Source: Streblospio benedicti (Eukaryota; Annelida; Polychaeta; Spionida; Spionidae). From it: 64,000 nt of DNA. The notes under the pieces are model-generated. The model did not search any database, was not told where the DNA came from, and saw only the letters and a list, made by a program, of their open reading frames with translations. Below are positions 35,630 to 48,450 of this stretch, piece by piece. Location of the stretch: contig CM032664.1 of the NCBI GenBank assembly GCA_019095985.1, positions 55,317,139 to 55,381,138 of the forward strand, given 5' to 3'. Position 1 is the first letter of the stretch, and each line of letters opens with the position of its first letter. A program made the translations under genes and the position numbers.

Positions 35630-37857
35630 GAAACAACCTCTTCAAACGCTTTTCTTGTACCTGGGGTTGATGCTGCTGATATAAGAGACGAAATGCCTTA
35701 TCCATAACCATAATATGCTCGATAAGCCAACGGCTGAAGAGAAAGTCGCTTAGCCACTGCACAATTTGCCTGTCATTATTACTCTCGACAATGGTTTGCA
35801 TTTTACTGATCAGCATATTATGTACTTTACAATGATCATGATATTTGGGGTAGTGGCAGCTTTTCATCACACCATTTCCTCACGGCGGAAATGATAACGG
35901 GTGTAGTTCAGCAGTTCTTCGATAACCTCAGGCAACTCACCATAACTGCGCTCGCCATTGGCCATTTCGCGACACTGATTGAGTAAAGACAATAACACCT
36001 GATGGTCTTTATCGAGTTCACCGCCGCCGTCAATGCTCATATTGTCGGTCCACACGATGGCCGACTGCTCGGCAGCCAGCAAGCCTGCATCAGCCAGCGC
36101 ATTTTGGCCTTTTTGTTGTGTTGTTTTGCGGTTATCTGCCGCCCTATCGAGCTGCATTCTTATGCCGCTGAGCAATTTTTCGGTATTGTAGGCTTAGCCA
36201 ACACTTACCAGTGGGCTGATAATGCACTTCCGAGGCTTTATTTCTTCATGGAAGCCGCTGGCGAGACGAATTTCAATGTGTGGATAAAGACGACTGACCT
36301 TCTCCGCCAGTTGAAACCCGTCATTTTCGGCATAATAACGTCACTGAGCATCAAATCGACCGACTCTTTGGCTAAGAGCGTCAGCGCCTGCTCGCCGCTT
36401 AAAGCCGACAAGGTGCGATAGCCGTTCTTTTGTAAAATCAAACACACCAGCGCCACACAGTGGCGCTTCATCATCCACCACCACCAAAATGGTTTCATTG
36501 CCTTTGGCATTTTGCCAAGCTCAGCTTTGGGTTTCAGGTGATAACGCACTTCATCGTGATGACGTGGAAAGTAAATGACAAATCGAGTGCCCAGCCGGGC
36601 TGAGAGAAGACGTCAATGACCCCACCGCTGGCCTGTACAAAGCCATATACTTGGGATAACCTAAGCCCGGTTCCTTTGCTGCCTTTGGTGCTGAAGTACG
36701 GATCAAAGATCCGTGACAAGGTGTTTTCGTTCATGCCACAGTTATCCTCTACCGCCAAAGACACAAACTCACCGGGTTGCAGGTTCAATTGCTCGGCAAG
36801 GGTCTTATCAATTTCGCAGTTGCTGGTGGTGATGGTCAACTTGCCGCCGTTACTCATGGCATGTTTGGCATTGATACACAGATTGAACAACATGTCTTCA
36901 AAACCATAAACGATTTTGACCGACCATAAGCGCTCGTCTAAGTGCAGGTTCAAATCGACACTGACGGTCGGGGGTTTGATTGAGCATGTCGCGATCATTG
37001 GCGATCAACTTGTTCAGATCTTCTTGGGTTTGTGACTTAGGTTCTTTTTTAGAAAACTTCAACAGATTGCTGGCCAGCTTGGCGCCACGTTGTCCGGCGT
37101 GATGGATCCGATTGACGTACTTGAGCAAAATCAGTCGAACCGACCAGTCGCTCTTGTAAGATCCGGCGTAGCCCAAAATGACCCCGAGCACATTGTTGTA
37201 GTCATGGGCAATGCCGCCTAATAACTGCCGAGGGCTTCCATTTTGACTGCGATGCTGGCGTAAAGCCGATTGGCGCTGTTCGGTAATGTTCGACTATCGC
37301 GGCAAAGCCATTGATGCGGCCACACTGGCTGATCAGCGGCGTATTGTTCCATTGGCATTGCAACTTTGCCCTCAGCCGACTGGATTGAGTAGTGTCACCG
37401 CCAAACTTGGCGTCGAATTGCTCGGCGGCTTTGGGCACGATAAAAACTGCCTGCTCGGCGCTAAAGCTCGGCGGCGGTTCCAAAAAGTCACTTCACCTTT
37501 GCATTGAACTCGATCTTCTTCAAGTGAAATGCAGCTGCGCAGATCTTTTCAAGTCCCTTGTGATAACTGATGTCGCTAAATGAGCCGACGATGACCTTTC
37601 GGGCGCTGGTTTTGCGCGTATTCGGCTACTTTGGGCTGATATTGACCCACAGTTTAGTGCCGTCGTCTTTTACAATTGGGGTATCACGATAGATTTGAAA
37701 CTGCCCTTGCGACAAGTGTTCATCAAGTACCGCACTCAACTGGGCATATCCCGGTATCTGCTGCGACTGATTCAACTGCGCCAGACTCAACGCCATGGTT
37801 TTTGGCTCAAGCCCCATCAGGCGAGTCCACTGTTGAGTCAACAACAACTTGTCGGCA
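35598..37857 (-). CDS. Bacterial PAS-histidine kinase-receiver-hemerythrin protein, frame-interrupted
   Basis: Reading right to left gives these parts. A PAS-like sensor ('LMGLEPKTM', 'VKDDGTKLWVNISPK') at about 37,626-37,857 is followed by a second, poorly readable linker. The H-box 'LLGGIAHDYNNVLGVILGYA' lies near 37,200. The N-box 'LCINAKHAM' and the G-box region 'IFDPYFSTKGSKGTGL' lie at 36,600-36,900. A receiver with 'ILVVVDDEAPL' and 'LMLSDVIMPKMTG', closing with 'YNTEKLL', follows. A hemerythrin domain (DKDHQVLL, YHFRREE, YPKYHDHCKVH, WLIEHIMVMD) completes it at about 35,640-36,090. This predicts a hybrid sensor kinase that could respond to oxygen or redox state through a diiron site. 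At least six frame changes interrupt it, with few substitution-type stops, which is more like read errors than slow decay. The 5' end is cut by animal sequence at about 37,858. Confidence 0.85.
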
Positions 37858-40120
37858 TTTATAATAATCTGCTTTCTGTCTTGTTACAGTAGACATCCAT
37901 CTCCCGTCTTGCCGACCACGCTGCCTCGCGCCGCGACCACGCCGCAGCACACATCTGGGTGCTGTGGCCAGGTCTCAGGTCCTGGCTGAACGCGTGGCAG
38001 CAGCAGCTGACCCAAGACCCACGCTACCAGCGCCTCGACTAGCGCCAGCCAGTAATTCTATTTCTACTTGACATCTTATGCACCATGATGTAACCCGGAC
38101 TATCATAATACCTCGACCTGTGACTATAATAAAGAATTAGATTTTCTACTATATGTATATATAATTTATCATTTTTTCCCAACACCCAACCCCGCCACGT
38201 CATGATGATTAGTATGTCGTTTGTTTTATGGGAATAGGACCAAAACAGGCAAAATCACGCAAAACTGATTTTGAACATCTAAAGAGCACTGTATTACGTA
38301 TATTAATGTGTCAAAAATAAAGCGATCATGTACTAAGTTATATCACGAATTATACACAGAAATCACGAGAAATCTATAGATATGTTACATTTATGAAAAA
38401 CGTGAGATTGGGAGCATAATGATAATTATGAGCTAGGAGTTTGGTGTGAATAAAACGTGTCTGTTTTCTTCTTGTTCGTTAAAATGCACGTAATTTGACT
38501 GTATTCTTATGACCACAAAATTAGACTTGTATGCAGTGTGATGTGTTGGTGTGTGATATCTTAATAAATACCCTGAATTATTAGTCAGTTATTTCACGTT
38601 GATAGTGTTATACAATAACACCTCTCAATTAAGACCCCCAGTGCCAAAATAGGTGGTCTATTTATAGAGGTTCATGGTTGTATCCATCCTAATGATCTAT
38701 TTTGAGCGTATTATTAAATTAACAAGTTATTGAAAACAATTCCTGTATAAATGTTTGGTCCATGAAAGGGGTCTTATTATAGATGTAGTGTTACTATAGA
38801 TGTGGTCATATTAGTGAGGCTGTCTCATTTTAGAGGTTTTGATATTATGTATTAAAGTGGGCTTATCATAGCGATAGTGTCATTATAGGGGTGGTCTTAT
38901 TGGTGATGTGGTCTCATTATAGAGGTGGTTTTATCATAGACATGGTCTTATTATAGAGGTGGTCTCATTACAGAGGAGGTCTAATTAGTGAGGTGGTCTC
39001 ATTATAGAGGTTGAACTATTATTGATGTGGTATCATTATAGAGATGGTCTGATTATAGAAGTGGTCTTATTAATGAGCTGTTCTCATTATAGAGGTTGTC
39101 CTAATTTGAGTTAGTGGGCGCTCACTCAGCATGAGTGTTGTCATCTGTATAGACTCATGCAATTACACATGATGAAATTCAAACCTTCAAGGCTACAAAT
39201 TCCATGTTGCAATCACGTTTCATATGTGGACTTCAATAAAAGCCTAAAGAAATGAATCCCTAAGACTTTTCAAATGCGTATATATTTGTGATAATATTGT
39301 TTCAGGTTCATCATAGCACGTCAACATCCAGGGATACACACTTTCTGCAACCCCCTTGGATATTGAATGCCGTTTTATTTGGACATTTAGAAAGATTTTT
39401 AGATACAGATTAATCAAAATATGTTATATATGATTAATACTTCTAACTTGCACATTATTTTCTGGTTATGCATCACAAAATGAAGCTGATAAATCATGAA
39501 GTCAGCTAGTCATATTTTTAGTTGATATTTATGTAATATGATGCAGGCATTATTAACAATTTGTTATTATCTATATATGATGTTATTTACTTGTTACTCT
39601 TATCTTAGTATTTCAAATATTGATAAACCTATATGTATATCTTATGATTATTTATTATTGCATAATAACTGTGATAATGCTTTATATTGTTGAGTGCTAT
39701 AAGCTGGAGGCATTTGAAACTGTGATTTGTGAAAACATGTATCTATAACTACTTGTTACTGTTTAGTTATGAGTATTGGGAATATATATTTTCATCTTCG
39801 ACCTCTAATTACTTATATTTTCATGTAAAAAGTTATTTATTGTCAAGATTTAGACGTAAGAATCTATTTTTCAAATTCAACATGTTATGTTTTCTGATCT
39901 ATTCTTTGACTTGGTTTGAAATATTCATGTACCTGTCAACAACATGAACAGTGAAATAGAAGAATCTAAAAATCCTTATATTTGTTTTATTTCATTTATA
40001 AAACAAACATTCATATTTTTTCGCATCAAATACTAAGTAGCCCATTCATGAGCAAGTGCATTTATCAACGATCATGAGTGTACTGTTTCTCTTGATTCGG
40101 TGTTTTCAGACCTTTTGATA
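37858..40120 (+). repeat. Segmental duplicate of the exon C region (copy 3)
   Basis: From 'ataataatctg' through the 3' flank to about 40,115, this closely repeats 33,340-35,563, including exon C, the AATAAA signal and the 'agaggtggtctc' block. Small indels and scattered substitutions separate the two. It could be a tandem duplication or the other haplotype assembled in line. Confidence 0.85.
37890..38042 (+). pseudogene. Extra copy of terminal exon C
   Basis: It encodes 'RLADHAASRRDHAAAHIWVL', then 'SWLNAWQQQLTQDPRYQRLD' and TAG. Exons A and B are not present in front of it; bacterial sequence occupies that place. It starts after a good acceptor (cttgttacag), but its 5' length differs from the other copies by a number not divisible by three, so it would not splice in the same frame. 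Its protein sequence stays well conserved. Confidence 0.7.
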
Positions 40121-40272
40121 TAATAGTAGCAATGTGTATGTTACAGTGTTGGTAAATCACAATAGTATACATATCGCACACATCCTCCCATGATGCAGGA
40201 GCCCATGATTCCTGTTTTAACTAATCTTAGTATGGCTTTTCAAAACAAAACCTGGACTTAGCTGTATTAGGA

Positions 40273-40372
40273 NNNNNNNNNNNNNNNNNNNNNNNNNNNN
40301 NNNNNNNNNNNNNNNNNNNNNNNNNNNNNNNNNNNNNNNNNNNNNNNNNNNNNNNNNNNNNNNNNNNNNNNN
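40273..40372. other. Assembly gap (100 N)
   Basis: Exactly 100 N, the usual placeholder for a gap of unknown size. Confidence 0.99.
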
Positions 40373-41330
40373 ATGTAAGTAAAAGAGGAGCACAATAGAA
40401 AATTGTCTAATACCATTATTATTCCTCCAAGACAGTCGTTATCAGTCAAAGAGATTAATTGCTTAGCCTGTACAAAACTGTAGGTTTTCTGTAAAAACTA
40501 CTCTATATTTGCCTGAGAGGATTAAAAGACTTGTTGGTCAAAGTACAGTTCACCTCCTTTTTGGTATAATAACCATGGGAATATCAATAACTACATTATT
40601 TTGGGGCATTAATGCAAAAATGTTGTTTGGTATATTTTTATAATTAGCTTTTTTTTGTTATAGTAAAGCAGGTTGTCAGTGTATATCAAAATGCAGCCCT
40701 TCTCCTAACAGCCATTAAATACTGACCCTAAGTAAATACCAACTTTAATTGTGTATCAAACTTTTTAAGATTACCCAAGATACTTCATTAGCAAGGTTCC
40801 TAAATCCATATCCCATGGCATCCAACAGGACTTGAACTCATGATATTGCGTCACCAAAAAAATCCTTTATATTAATGAAGGATTTTTGGGACCTCATAAA
40901 GTACAGTATGTACTACGCGCATCTTGGGAGTTGAATCATTCATTACAAATGTAATATGAAAGATGGCTGTCATTTTAATACAATTTTAAATAATGAAATA
41001 TGCTATTTATATGTTTTACTTTTATGTAAAATTATCATACTATCATTTTTAAAAGATATTTTACTGTATCAGACTACCATGAATGTCAATTCATAACGCA
41101 TGAATATCGCATATCATATGTTTACAGCCATACTCTGAAAAACACATGCCACTGTTTAACAACATGCTTAATAAGGAATGGGAGGAACCTCATTTTAATG
41201 TTGACCCTTATTATAACTCAATTAGACACACTTCATGAATATGCTGGTACTTTTTCCTGGCCACTGATTGGTTGAACACCAAAAGTGCTTAAAGTGCACA
41301 ACTTTTTAATCCCTTATGCAAGATGTCTAG
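40373..41330. other. Intergenic stretch after the gap
   Basis: This is AT-rich DNA with no gene I can support. A short palindromic region near 40,857-40,890 ('aaaatcctttatatt', then 'aatgaaggatttt') is the only structure noted. Confidence 0.4.
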
Positions 41331-41331
41331 T

Positions 41332-41631
41332 ATGTTTGTATGAATGAGAAAATGTTTGGTATTGAAAATTGGAAAATTTACAGATACCTGATTAGATTAA
41401 ATCTGATAAGTACCAGCAGGTTTAGGTTTAACACAATTTATACCAAATAATGTTTTAAAAGTTAACATCAAATTTGTTGATTGATTGAAGAAGAATGTCC
41501 AGTGAAGATGCAAAACTCATTTTCTCATATAGAAAATATGTAACACTAAAAGGTTAATTAATGGTCTGTTTTCGTGTGGAGATAACACTAGGTTGCGCTA
41601 GTGGTGTCTAGGCCAGCTCAAACGAGCGTTA
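41332..41631. repeat. Dispersed repeat family R4, copy 2, split by a transposon
   Basis: It matches 22,135-22,430 and is interrupted at 41,632 by a TIR element. The match resumes briefly after 42,263 ('cagcaggctgac'). Confidence 0.7.
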
Positions 41632-42263
41632 CCCCCATTCTATTGATGCCGCCGGCATGGGACACCGCTGGCTATACCGTCTTGTTTGTCTTTTGTTTTT
41701 TAACTAAATTTCAACCTGTGCGGGGGTCATACCGTGCTGATGTCGCCCACGGTGTATTTGAAGTCGCCGACGGACCCCGCCCACGGTTCTTTGAAGCCGC
41801 CAACGAACAGTGCATTTAGGCCGCCGGCGGTGCTTTGAACCCCGCCTACGGTGTTAGGCCGCCGGCGATGTCTAGCGGTGTCAGTGAGACCCCGCCTACG
41901 GTGCATTTAGGCCGCCGGCGGTGTTTAGCAGTGTTGGTGAGATCAAAGGAAATCAATAGAACCCCCAACCCCGCGGACGGTGTTGGCCTCGGCGGTATCC
42001 TGTGACTTCTTAGGAGAAGTTTCCAGAAAAAGTGGCAACGCGGCATGGCTTTTTTTGGCCCGGCGATGTACCGCGGTGTCCCCTTTGTACCGGCGGCCCC
42101 AGGGCGGCACTAATGGAATGAATTCTTTGTGCCGGTCTTGCTCGTTGGCGGTGTTAAACAAAAATATTCAAGAATATTCAAAATGCTATTTTAGTAACAA
42201 AATATTTACAAAAACACGTTCGCCGACATACTGTGCCGTAGGCGGCCTCAATAGAATGGGGGG
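41632..42263. mobile_element. 632 bp non-autonomous DNA transposon with GC-rich tandem core
   Basis: The ends CCCCCATTCTATTGA-GCCGCC are inverted copies of each other over about 27 bp. The interior is a series of degenerate 'taggccgccggcggtg' and 'accccgcctacggtg' units. The related sequence at 22,420-22,450 lacks the insert, so it serves as an approximate empty site. Comparison suggests a 3 bp TTA/TTT-type duplication, as in PIF/Harbinger elements; this is tentative. Confidence 0.8.
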
Positions 42264-42285
42264 TTTGCTAACGACAGCAGGCTGA

Positions 42286-43545
42286 CACCACGTCTGTATG
42301 TACAGTATTTTCGTTTACGCATGCCAGGATCGCTTAGCTGATGTTGGTGCGTTGCATTAAACTTATTTCTCGATATCCAGGCCTACCAAACCGTCTGCTA
42401 AGCTTACTCGGATGTTTTCGTTACTTCTTAATGCAATTATTATTTTTTCAATTGCGACACATGTATCAAATCCTCAGATCAAAACAACCTAGTGTTTGCA
42501 TTTAACGTAACTTCGTTTCCATAGCACCAATAGATATAAGTCAAAATGCACAAAAAGGAACAGGAAACCCATTCCATGGAGGTTTTCATGTAGAGTAATT
42601 ATTCATGTATTAATTATGCAATAATATGCCTAACCTCTGTCATTAAAGACTAGTATAAACGTTTATATTCATCACCTATACAAGACTCTAGATTATAGAG
42701 ATTAACAGTGATGCATGTTAGCGATACTCATAGGTGATTTTCAATCTCAATACACCGCATGACATCATTTTAAAACTGGTAATTGTAATATGTGCAATGT
42801 TACCCATGCACAGCCCCAAACTAATACAGTATTCATTATCCATGTGCTCTATTCATGTCCAAGGAAATACCAATATGCACAATTTACAATCTGTAGGAAG
42901 AACCTCATCATCGTTACGAAATTGCTTCTTCCATACAACCTCCTATAAACGTGTCGCTCATCTTGTGAATTCACTCACCAGCTGTACAGCAGCCCTTTTG
43001 CGACATACTACCTATATATGAAAATTTTAAAGAGACAGTGATGGCTCAATTAATGTATGTTCGGCTTCTCTCACCAAGTGACGTAAATTGGGTGTCATTT
43101 AGGTGTGGACCAAACATACCACATGACACCCAATTTAAGTCATTTGGTGATTCTAGTTGCGGACACTCGTCGTTGAAATTAGCACCATGGAAACTTTAAC
43201 CATTTTAAAATTCTCTTGGCGACAAATCCACGTTTTGCGCCAATAGCCGTCAATGCATAACAGTTGGTCAGAGATTTGTGACATTACACGTCATTAGGCA
43301 CTCTTTTTTTAGGACACTTGGTGTTAGATAAAATTGCAACATCGCACACTGGAATCATTTGTTGGGGCTCTAGTGAGCCCTAGTGGACTCCTAGCAGTAT
43401 ACACCCCTCCGACACGATGTAAAACACCATATGTCTCGTTTTCGTTTGTAAAAATTACATTGAATATGAATAATGTTTGAAAGCAGTTTCCCGAATAATC
43501 AAAGCACACAATGTGTACGAACGTAATCTGTGAATCATACTAGCA
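42286..43545. repeat. Dispersed repeat family R3, copy 2
   Basis: This is the second copy of the repeat at 20,175-20,960, extended and with an internal ~90 bp difference near 43,110-43,200. The short frames in it are not conserved between copies and are not called as genes. Confidence 0.65.
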
Positions 43546-43674
43546 CAGAATTGGATTCTTGCTATTATGTGCTTGCTTTTGGGAAATAATAAGTGATATA
43601 CATTGTATAATATCAACCACATATTTTACCTTCAATTTTGCTCATGTGTGTGTCTCCTCTGCCAATAGTCGGTG

Positions 43675-43835
43675 CCGCCTCATACCTCATACTTGTGTAA
43701 AGTTTGAACGAAATCGGTGCAACGGTTAAAGCTCTAGCTTGTCCTGAGACATACATAGTTAGTTACATAGTTACATAGTTAGTTACAAACGAACGAAACA
43801 CAATGCTTGCTTCAGCAGCTGAGCTGAAGCGACGC
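43675..43835. repeat. Dispersed repeat family R1, tail-only copy
   Basis: 'acctcatacttgtgtaaagt', 'tttgaacgaaatcggtgcaa', 'agttacatag' units and 'cttgcttcagcagctga' match the ends of the copies at 9,700-9,875 and 23,290-23,440. Bases 43,840-44,950 hold no recognisable feature. Confidence 0.65.
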
Positions 43836-44954
43836 AATTATAGTATTAGAACTGCTTTATATATCTAATTGGTGCGTCTATGGAACATGAGAAGCATGCA
43901 ATTAACAAATCATATACGTCCTCCATTCATCACTTTACACAAGTAAATTGTCAGATTCTTGTGTCCCAAAATTAAAGAGACATGCACAGGTCAATTTATG
44001 TCACATCAACATTTTATGCCAGATAAATAGTACTTGCTGAACCATTTGAATAAATACATGTATACATAATAGACATACTATGTGCAATTTTCCATTTCTT
44101 CACAATTAATCATTACTCTAAACTGGTTTCATGAAATGCACCCAAAAATCCTGTCTGTAAATATTTACATTGTGTCAGCCTTAATAAATATTTCTGACAA
44201 AGTGCTATTGGCTGTCGGCGCACGGATGATAGAGGCTGCAAAATAATTATTACAAATTAAAGAAAAAAATATCTTTCTTTAATGTTTTTAAAATGCATTT
44301 TGGGAATTAAATGATCAAAATGATGGTCATCTTCAGGAATCTACACTGGAACACTTATTGTTTCATAAGAGAGAAACACATCCCTTGTATACAAGAGATA
44401 TTTCTATAAATCAACCCACCCGTAATATTTTCAAATAGGCAAAAATAGCAATTTCAAATATGATCCTAGTTTTTATGGCAGAGAGTATTACACAACCATG
44501 AAAATGATAATTACTGGTATTATAATGTTTCAGTATTTATTTGCATTAGTACAATCCATTGAATATGTATAGACTACACTGCATCCATACCAGGTTTTCA
44601 CACTTTATACTTCTCAACTCTCCGTGAATGAGACCACATAAACATTCATTTAGTGCAACGGCAAAACATACCTCCCACAGCTAGTTTGTTTATTAAATAT
44701 TGTGACCAGTAAGAGATGAGAAAACATTCAAAAGTCTGTGAAATATGCTACATCTAAAATCGGAAATGAAAAATAGCTTTTAAAAATAGCTATTAGAAAT
44801 ATCTAGGTCTATGCACATTTTTTTTGCCCTCTGTTCTGAAGTGCACCCAGTAAAACCAGGGTATAATCGCTTGGTTCTTAATTGTTCTTCATTTGTACAT
44901 ACAATTGCCACAGAATTGGGGTGCTGAAGTGTTATGAATTTTTGCATTTTGTGT

Positions 44955-45035
44955 GGAGTGTCCTGCGGCCTAGTGGATAAGGAGTTGGACTCTAACCAAA
45001 GAGTTGTGAGTTGATTCCTTGTCCAGTCTGGTAAT
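44955..45035 (+). repeat. tRNA-derived SINE-like sequence
   Basis: 'gcggcctagtggataaggag' resembles a tRNA A-box region, and 'gagttgattcct' about 40 bases later resembles a B-box. The stem pairing is poor, so it is a tRNA-derived SINE head rather than a working tRNA. Confidence 0.55.
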
Positions 45036-45774
45036 TCACTTTATTACTAAATGTTATGCATCTTGTGATAGGACAACTAGTTGAATATTTTAACACAATT
45101 TGGGGGAAAACTAATCTGGGGTACACTAAATTGCTGTGAATATTTAGATTGTTTTGCCTTTAAAATGATCTCAATGTCAAATATTACAACATTTTGGAAT
45201 GGTTACATATGATTTCCTATCCATTAGTAATAGTAATAATGTGTCTAAAATCGACATTATTTGAGTTACAAGTAGGATTTCATATTGCATATTCATAAGG
45301 AGAATCGTCATACTCAAACTGTGTAGAAAAAAGTACGTTGCCAACTGTTACTAAAATCACCCGGCTCTTTTCTGATTTTCGGTCATAGCTTAAAGCTGGC
45401 AACTTTATATTCCACACTACAAAAACAAACTCATTGGCTGTTGTGCGCTTAAGAATGATGAGATAGTCAATTAAAAAAGTTTAGTATCGTACTAGTATGA
45501 TAGGTCATATTGTTTTCATATTGAGAACAAATGTATGTTTATGCTAGATTATATTATAAAATACACTTTGTGTAAATATTTGAGGGGTTATCTACTACAC
45601 AAATGAATGAAACCCACGACATGTCACATTTAAATCTGTTTAAGCATGTAGATGACAGTAATTTCAGTGGCGTATCCACTGTAACGCACACAACGCAGTG
45701 CGTACACATTGATCTATTGATTTTCTACCCTTAAAATGATACATGTACATGGATCGCGTATCAGATACAGCATT

Positions 45775-48450
45775 TGCCTCGTAAACATGATAACATAGTT
45801 TCAAGAAACAGCCTTGATGAAAAAGCTGTGATTCATACGTCTGTACGTTCGCCGTAGCAAAGCATGTGATGGAGGATGCGTCAGCCAAGTTCGTTGAGTT
45901 ACAGGTAAATAAAACTCGCTCCCGTGTTAATGAAGGGAAATTTGCCGTATTTTGACACAATATTTATATGGTTTGAATTTATTATTTATCCTATTTATGA
46001 ATTAGAACTCATTATATATACACTCGCCCACAACATACTGGATGGAGTTGAGATTATGATAGATAGTAAAGATATACGAGCTTGTTAGTTTGACCATATT
46101 GTGGCATTATTTTCCAATGTGCACCTAAGTCAAACTCAGCTATTATATGCCGTAAAAGTATCAGAAAATATCCAATGATATGAATGGATTGAACGCCTAT
46201 TACTACTGATTGACCAATCCTAATTTTACATTAATAGGGCAGATAATAACGGAAATAACAGCCAAAAGACTATACATGTGGTAGTTGATTTCCGTCAGCA
46301 AACTAAATAGATCTACCAGATCGTCTTTCTAAACTAAATCCGTGTCTTGACAGCTGTTTCTGTAATAGAACTCTTATAAGTTATTCCTATGTGCAAGCTG
46401 TAGTAATAATGTTACATTTCACCAATCCTTCAATTGTTTGTTTTTCTTCCAGCTTAAATTTCATGCAAGTTTTGTTCTTTGAAACTTGCACACGTGCTAG
46501 TAACGAATGGTACTGACTGTAGACTATAGTAACCCTAACATTTCAGACGGACTCTAGACAAAAATTCATTCACATTTACCATAGTACTTTAGTTGAAATT
46601 AACAAAAGTGCTAGATCTCAGGAAAATGTCCGCAAGCCTCTCTAAGCATCTACTTAATATTAAGAGACTTTAAAAACTACTTTTAAAAAATAGACCGTTT
46701 AGTAGTAGTACAGTACTACAGAGCTTAGATCTGTAAGATAATTCTCATTATTTTGCTCATTAATGATGAACTGTGCTTCTGTGGCCGAATGGATAGGGAG
46801 TTGGACTTGTGACCAGAAGGTCTTCCCGGTCGGGTCTGTTGGTAAGTGTTGAGCAAACTTACCTCTAACAGGTTGCACACTGCTCCGTGGTACCTACACG
46901 TTAGATAGGTACAGGTCGGTGATAAGCGTGCGCAAATAGCAGCAATGCCGTATGCAGCCAGTATGGTATGCTCCCCAGGGAGTTGAGAAAGATATATATG
47001 AGAATGTGCCGATGACCTGGTGTAAATTGTAAAGTCGTGAGATCAAAACTTGGATCAAGACTATAAACCAGACATTTACATTTACATTTACACGAAAACA
47101 TACATTCGTGACGTGCTGTACTTTGGCCCGATTGCTGGTAAGAATCTCGTTCCCAGTAGTAAATAGAGAGAAATTGTCGACTTTCTACCCAAGAGTCTTG
47201 TATTAAAATTGTGCTAATCTTCTTACTTTTAACTTGGGCTGAATTCGCTAACCTCTGCTCTAGAAATAATTGACAATAAACTTGCCACACATTTACTATT
47301 CGCATCCACCAAAATGAATTGACAGAGTCCTGACAGCAAACGTTTGGCGTTCCACGAGCGTTGATCACAAACAAATACTTTCCACTGAAGCAGGTGGTTG
47401 CTCACAAAGTCTTTTTGCTTCCACTAGGAAAATGAAAATACTGCTAAAATGTGATGATATTACTAGAGCATGCAAACAGCCATTCCACTAAAAAATAATA
47501 ACAAATTGGAGCTGTCACAAAAAAATACTGTTTGACTATAAATCTAGACTAACATGGCCCCAATTGCTCAAAAAAAGTGATACTGCATAGCAGGTGGATC
47601 CTTCTAATTTTAGGAAGAATCTTGTGTGGCTGCCACCAAACGAATTATAAAATGTGTCCGAGGCTAGATCCTTGGGGACCTAATATCTTTGTTTGGTTTG
47701 TTTTTGGTTTGGTTTCTTGTTTGTTTGTAGCAGCCATCACCCCAAAATGCTTATAACAAATGGAGGCCACGTGTTACAATACACGGCTAGTTAGCCAACT
47801 GAGAAATATCAAACCAGGTGAGTTTTGATTGATCTATAAATCTACGACTACACATTTTAACGAGGCTTCCCCAACCTCCTTTATTTTTATTTTCCAAAGT
47901 AATACTTTGATAGCAGGTGAAATGTAACATTATTCTCGATCATTAGAATAACTTATAAGAGTTCTATTACCAAACAAGTCAAGACACCAGGATTTAGTTT
48001 AGAAAGACGATCTTGGTAGATTCATAATCCTTGGGACCACCATATGGCTGTTATTTCTTTTTATCTTTTAATGTAAAATTAGGATTGGTCATTTGTAATA
48101 GATTGGTGAAATTCATATCACATTTTTACTACAGCTTGCTAATAGCTGAGTTTGACTTATTCGGTGCAATATCTATTACAAACTAACGAGCTGTCAATCT
48201 TACTATCATCATATTTCATTCCATCCAGTATGATCTTTGCGAGATCTATAATGAGTTCTAATTCATAAATAAAAATAAAAATCTAAACATATAGTCTTTT
48301 GAAAGTTATTACGGCAAATCTCCTTTCATTAACACTGAGCGAGCTTTATTTACTAACTCAAATGTGACGCATCCTCCATCACATGCTTTGTTCATATCAG
48401 AGCTTTTTTCATCAAGGCGTTTCAAACTATGTTATCGTATCTTCTTCATA
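45775..48450. repeat. Imperfect long inverted repeat (two convergent retroelement tails)
   Basis: 45,775-46,440 and the reverse complement of 47,910-48,450 share blocks in order: 'catgtgatggaggatgcgtc', 'ttaatgaagggaaatttgcc'-like, 'aagacgatct' and 'aacttataagagttctatta'. The right arm continues into a LINE reading frame, so the arms are best seen as two copies of one LINE 3' end pointing toward each other, about 1.5 kb apart. Confidence 0.65.
46778..46850 (+). repeat. tRNA-derived SINE-like sequence
   Basis: 'gtggccgaatggatagggag' resembles a tRNA A-box region with the following anticodon-arm-like segment. The B-box is weak ('ggtcgggtctgt'). It lies between the arms of the long inverted repeat. 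Confidence 0.5.

Noticed and set aside
42734-43021. 95-codon frame in repeat R3
   Set aside because: The other copy of the repeat at 20.2-20.9 kb does not keep the frame, so it is not under coding constraint.
46901-47374. 157-codon open frame on the minus strand
   Set aside because: It is the longest frame in the region, but its composition is irregular, it contains a stretch of CK repeats coded by 'tttaca' DNA, it overlaps SINE-like sequence and it has no recognisable domain. It is probably a chance frame.
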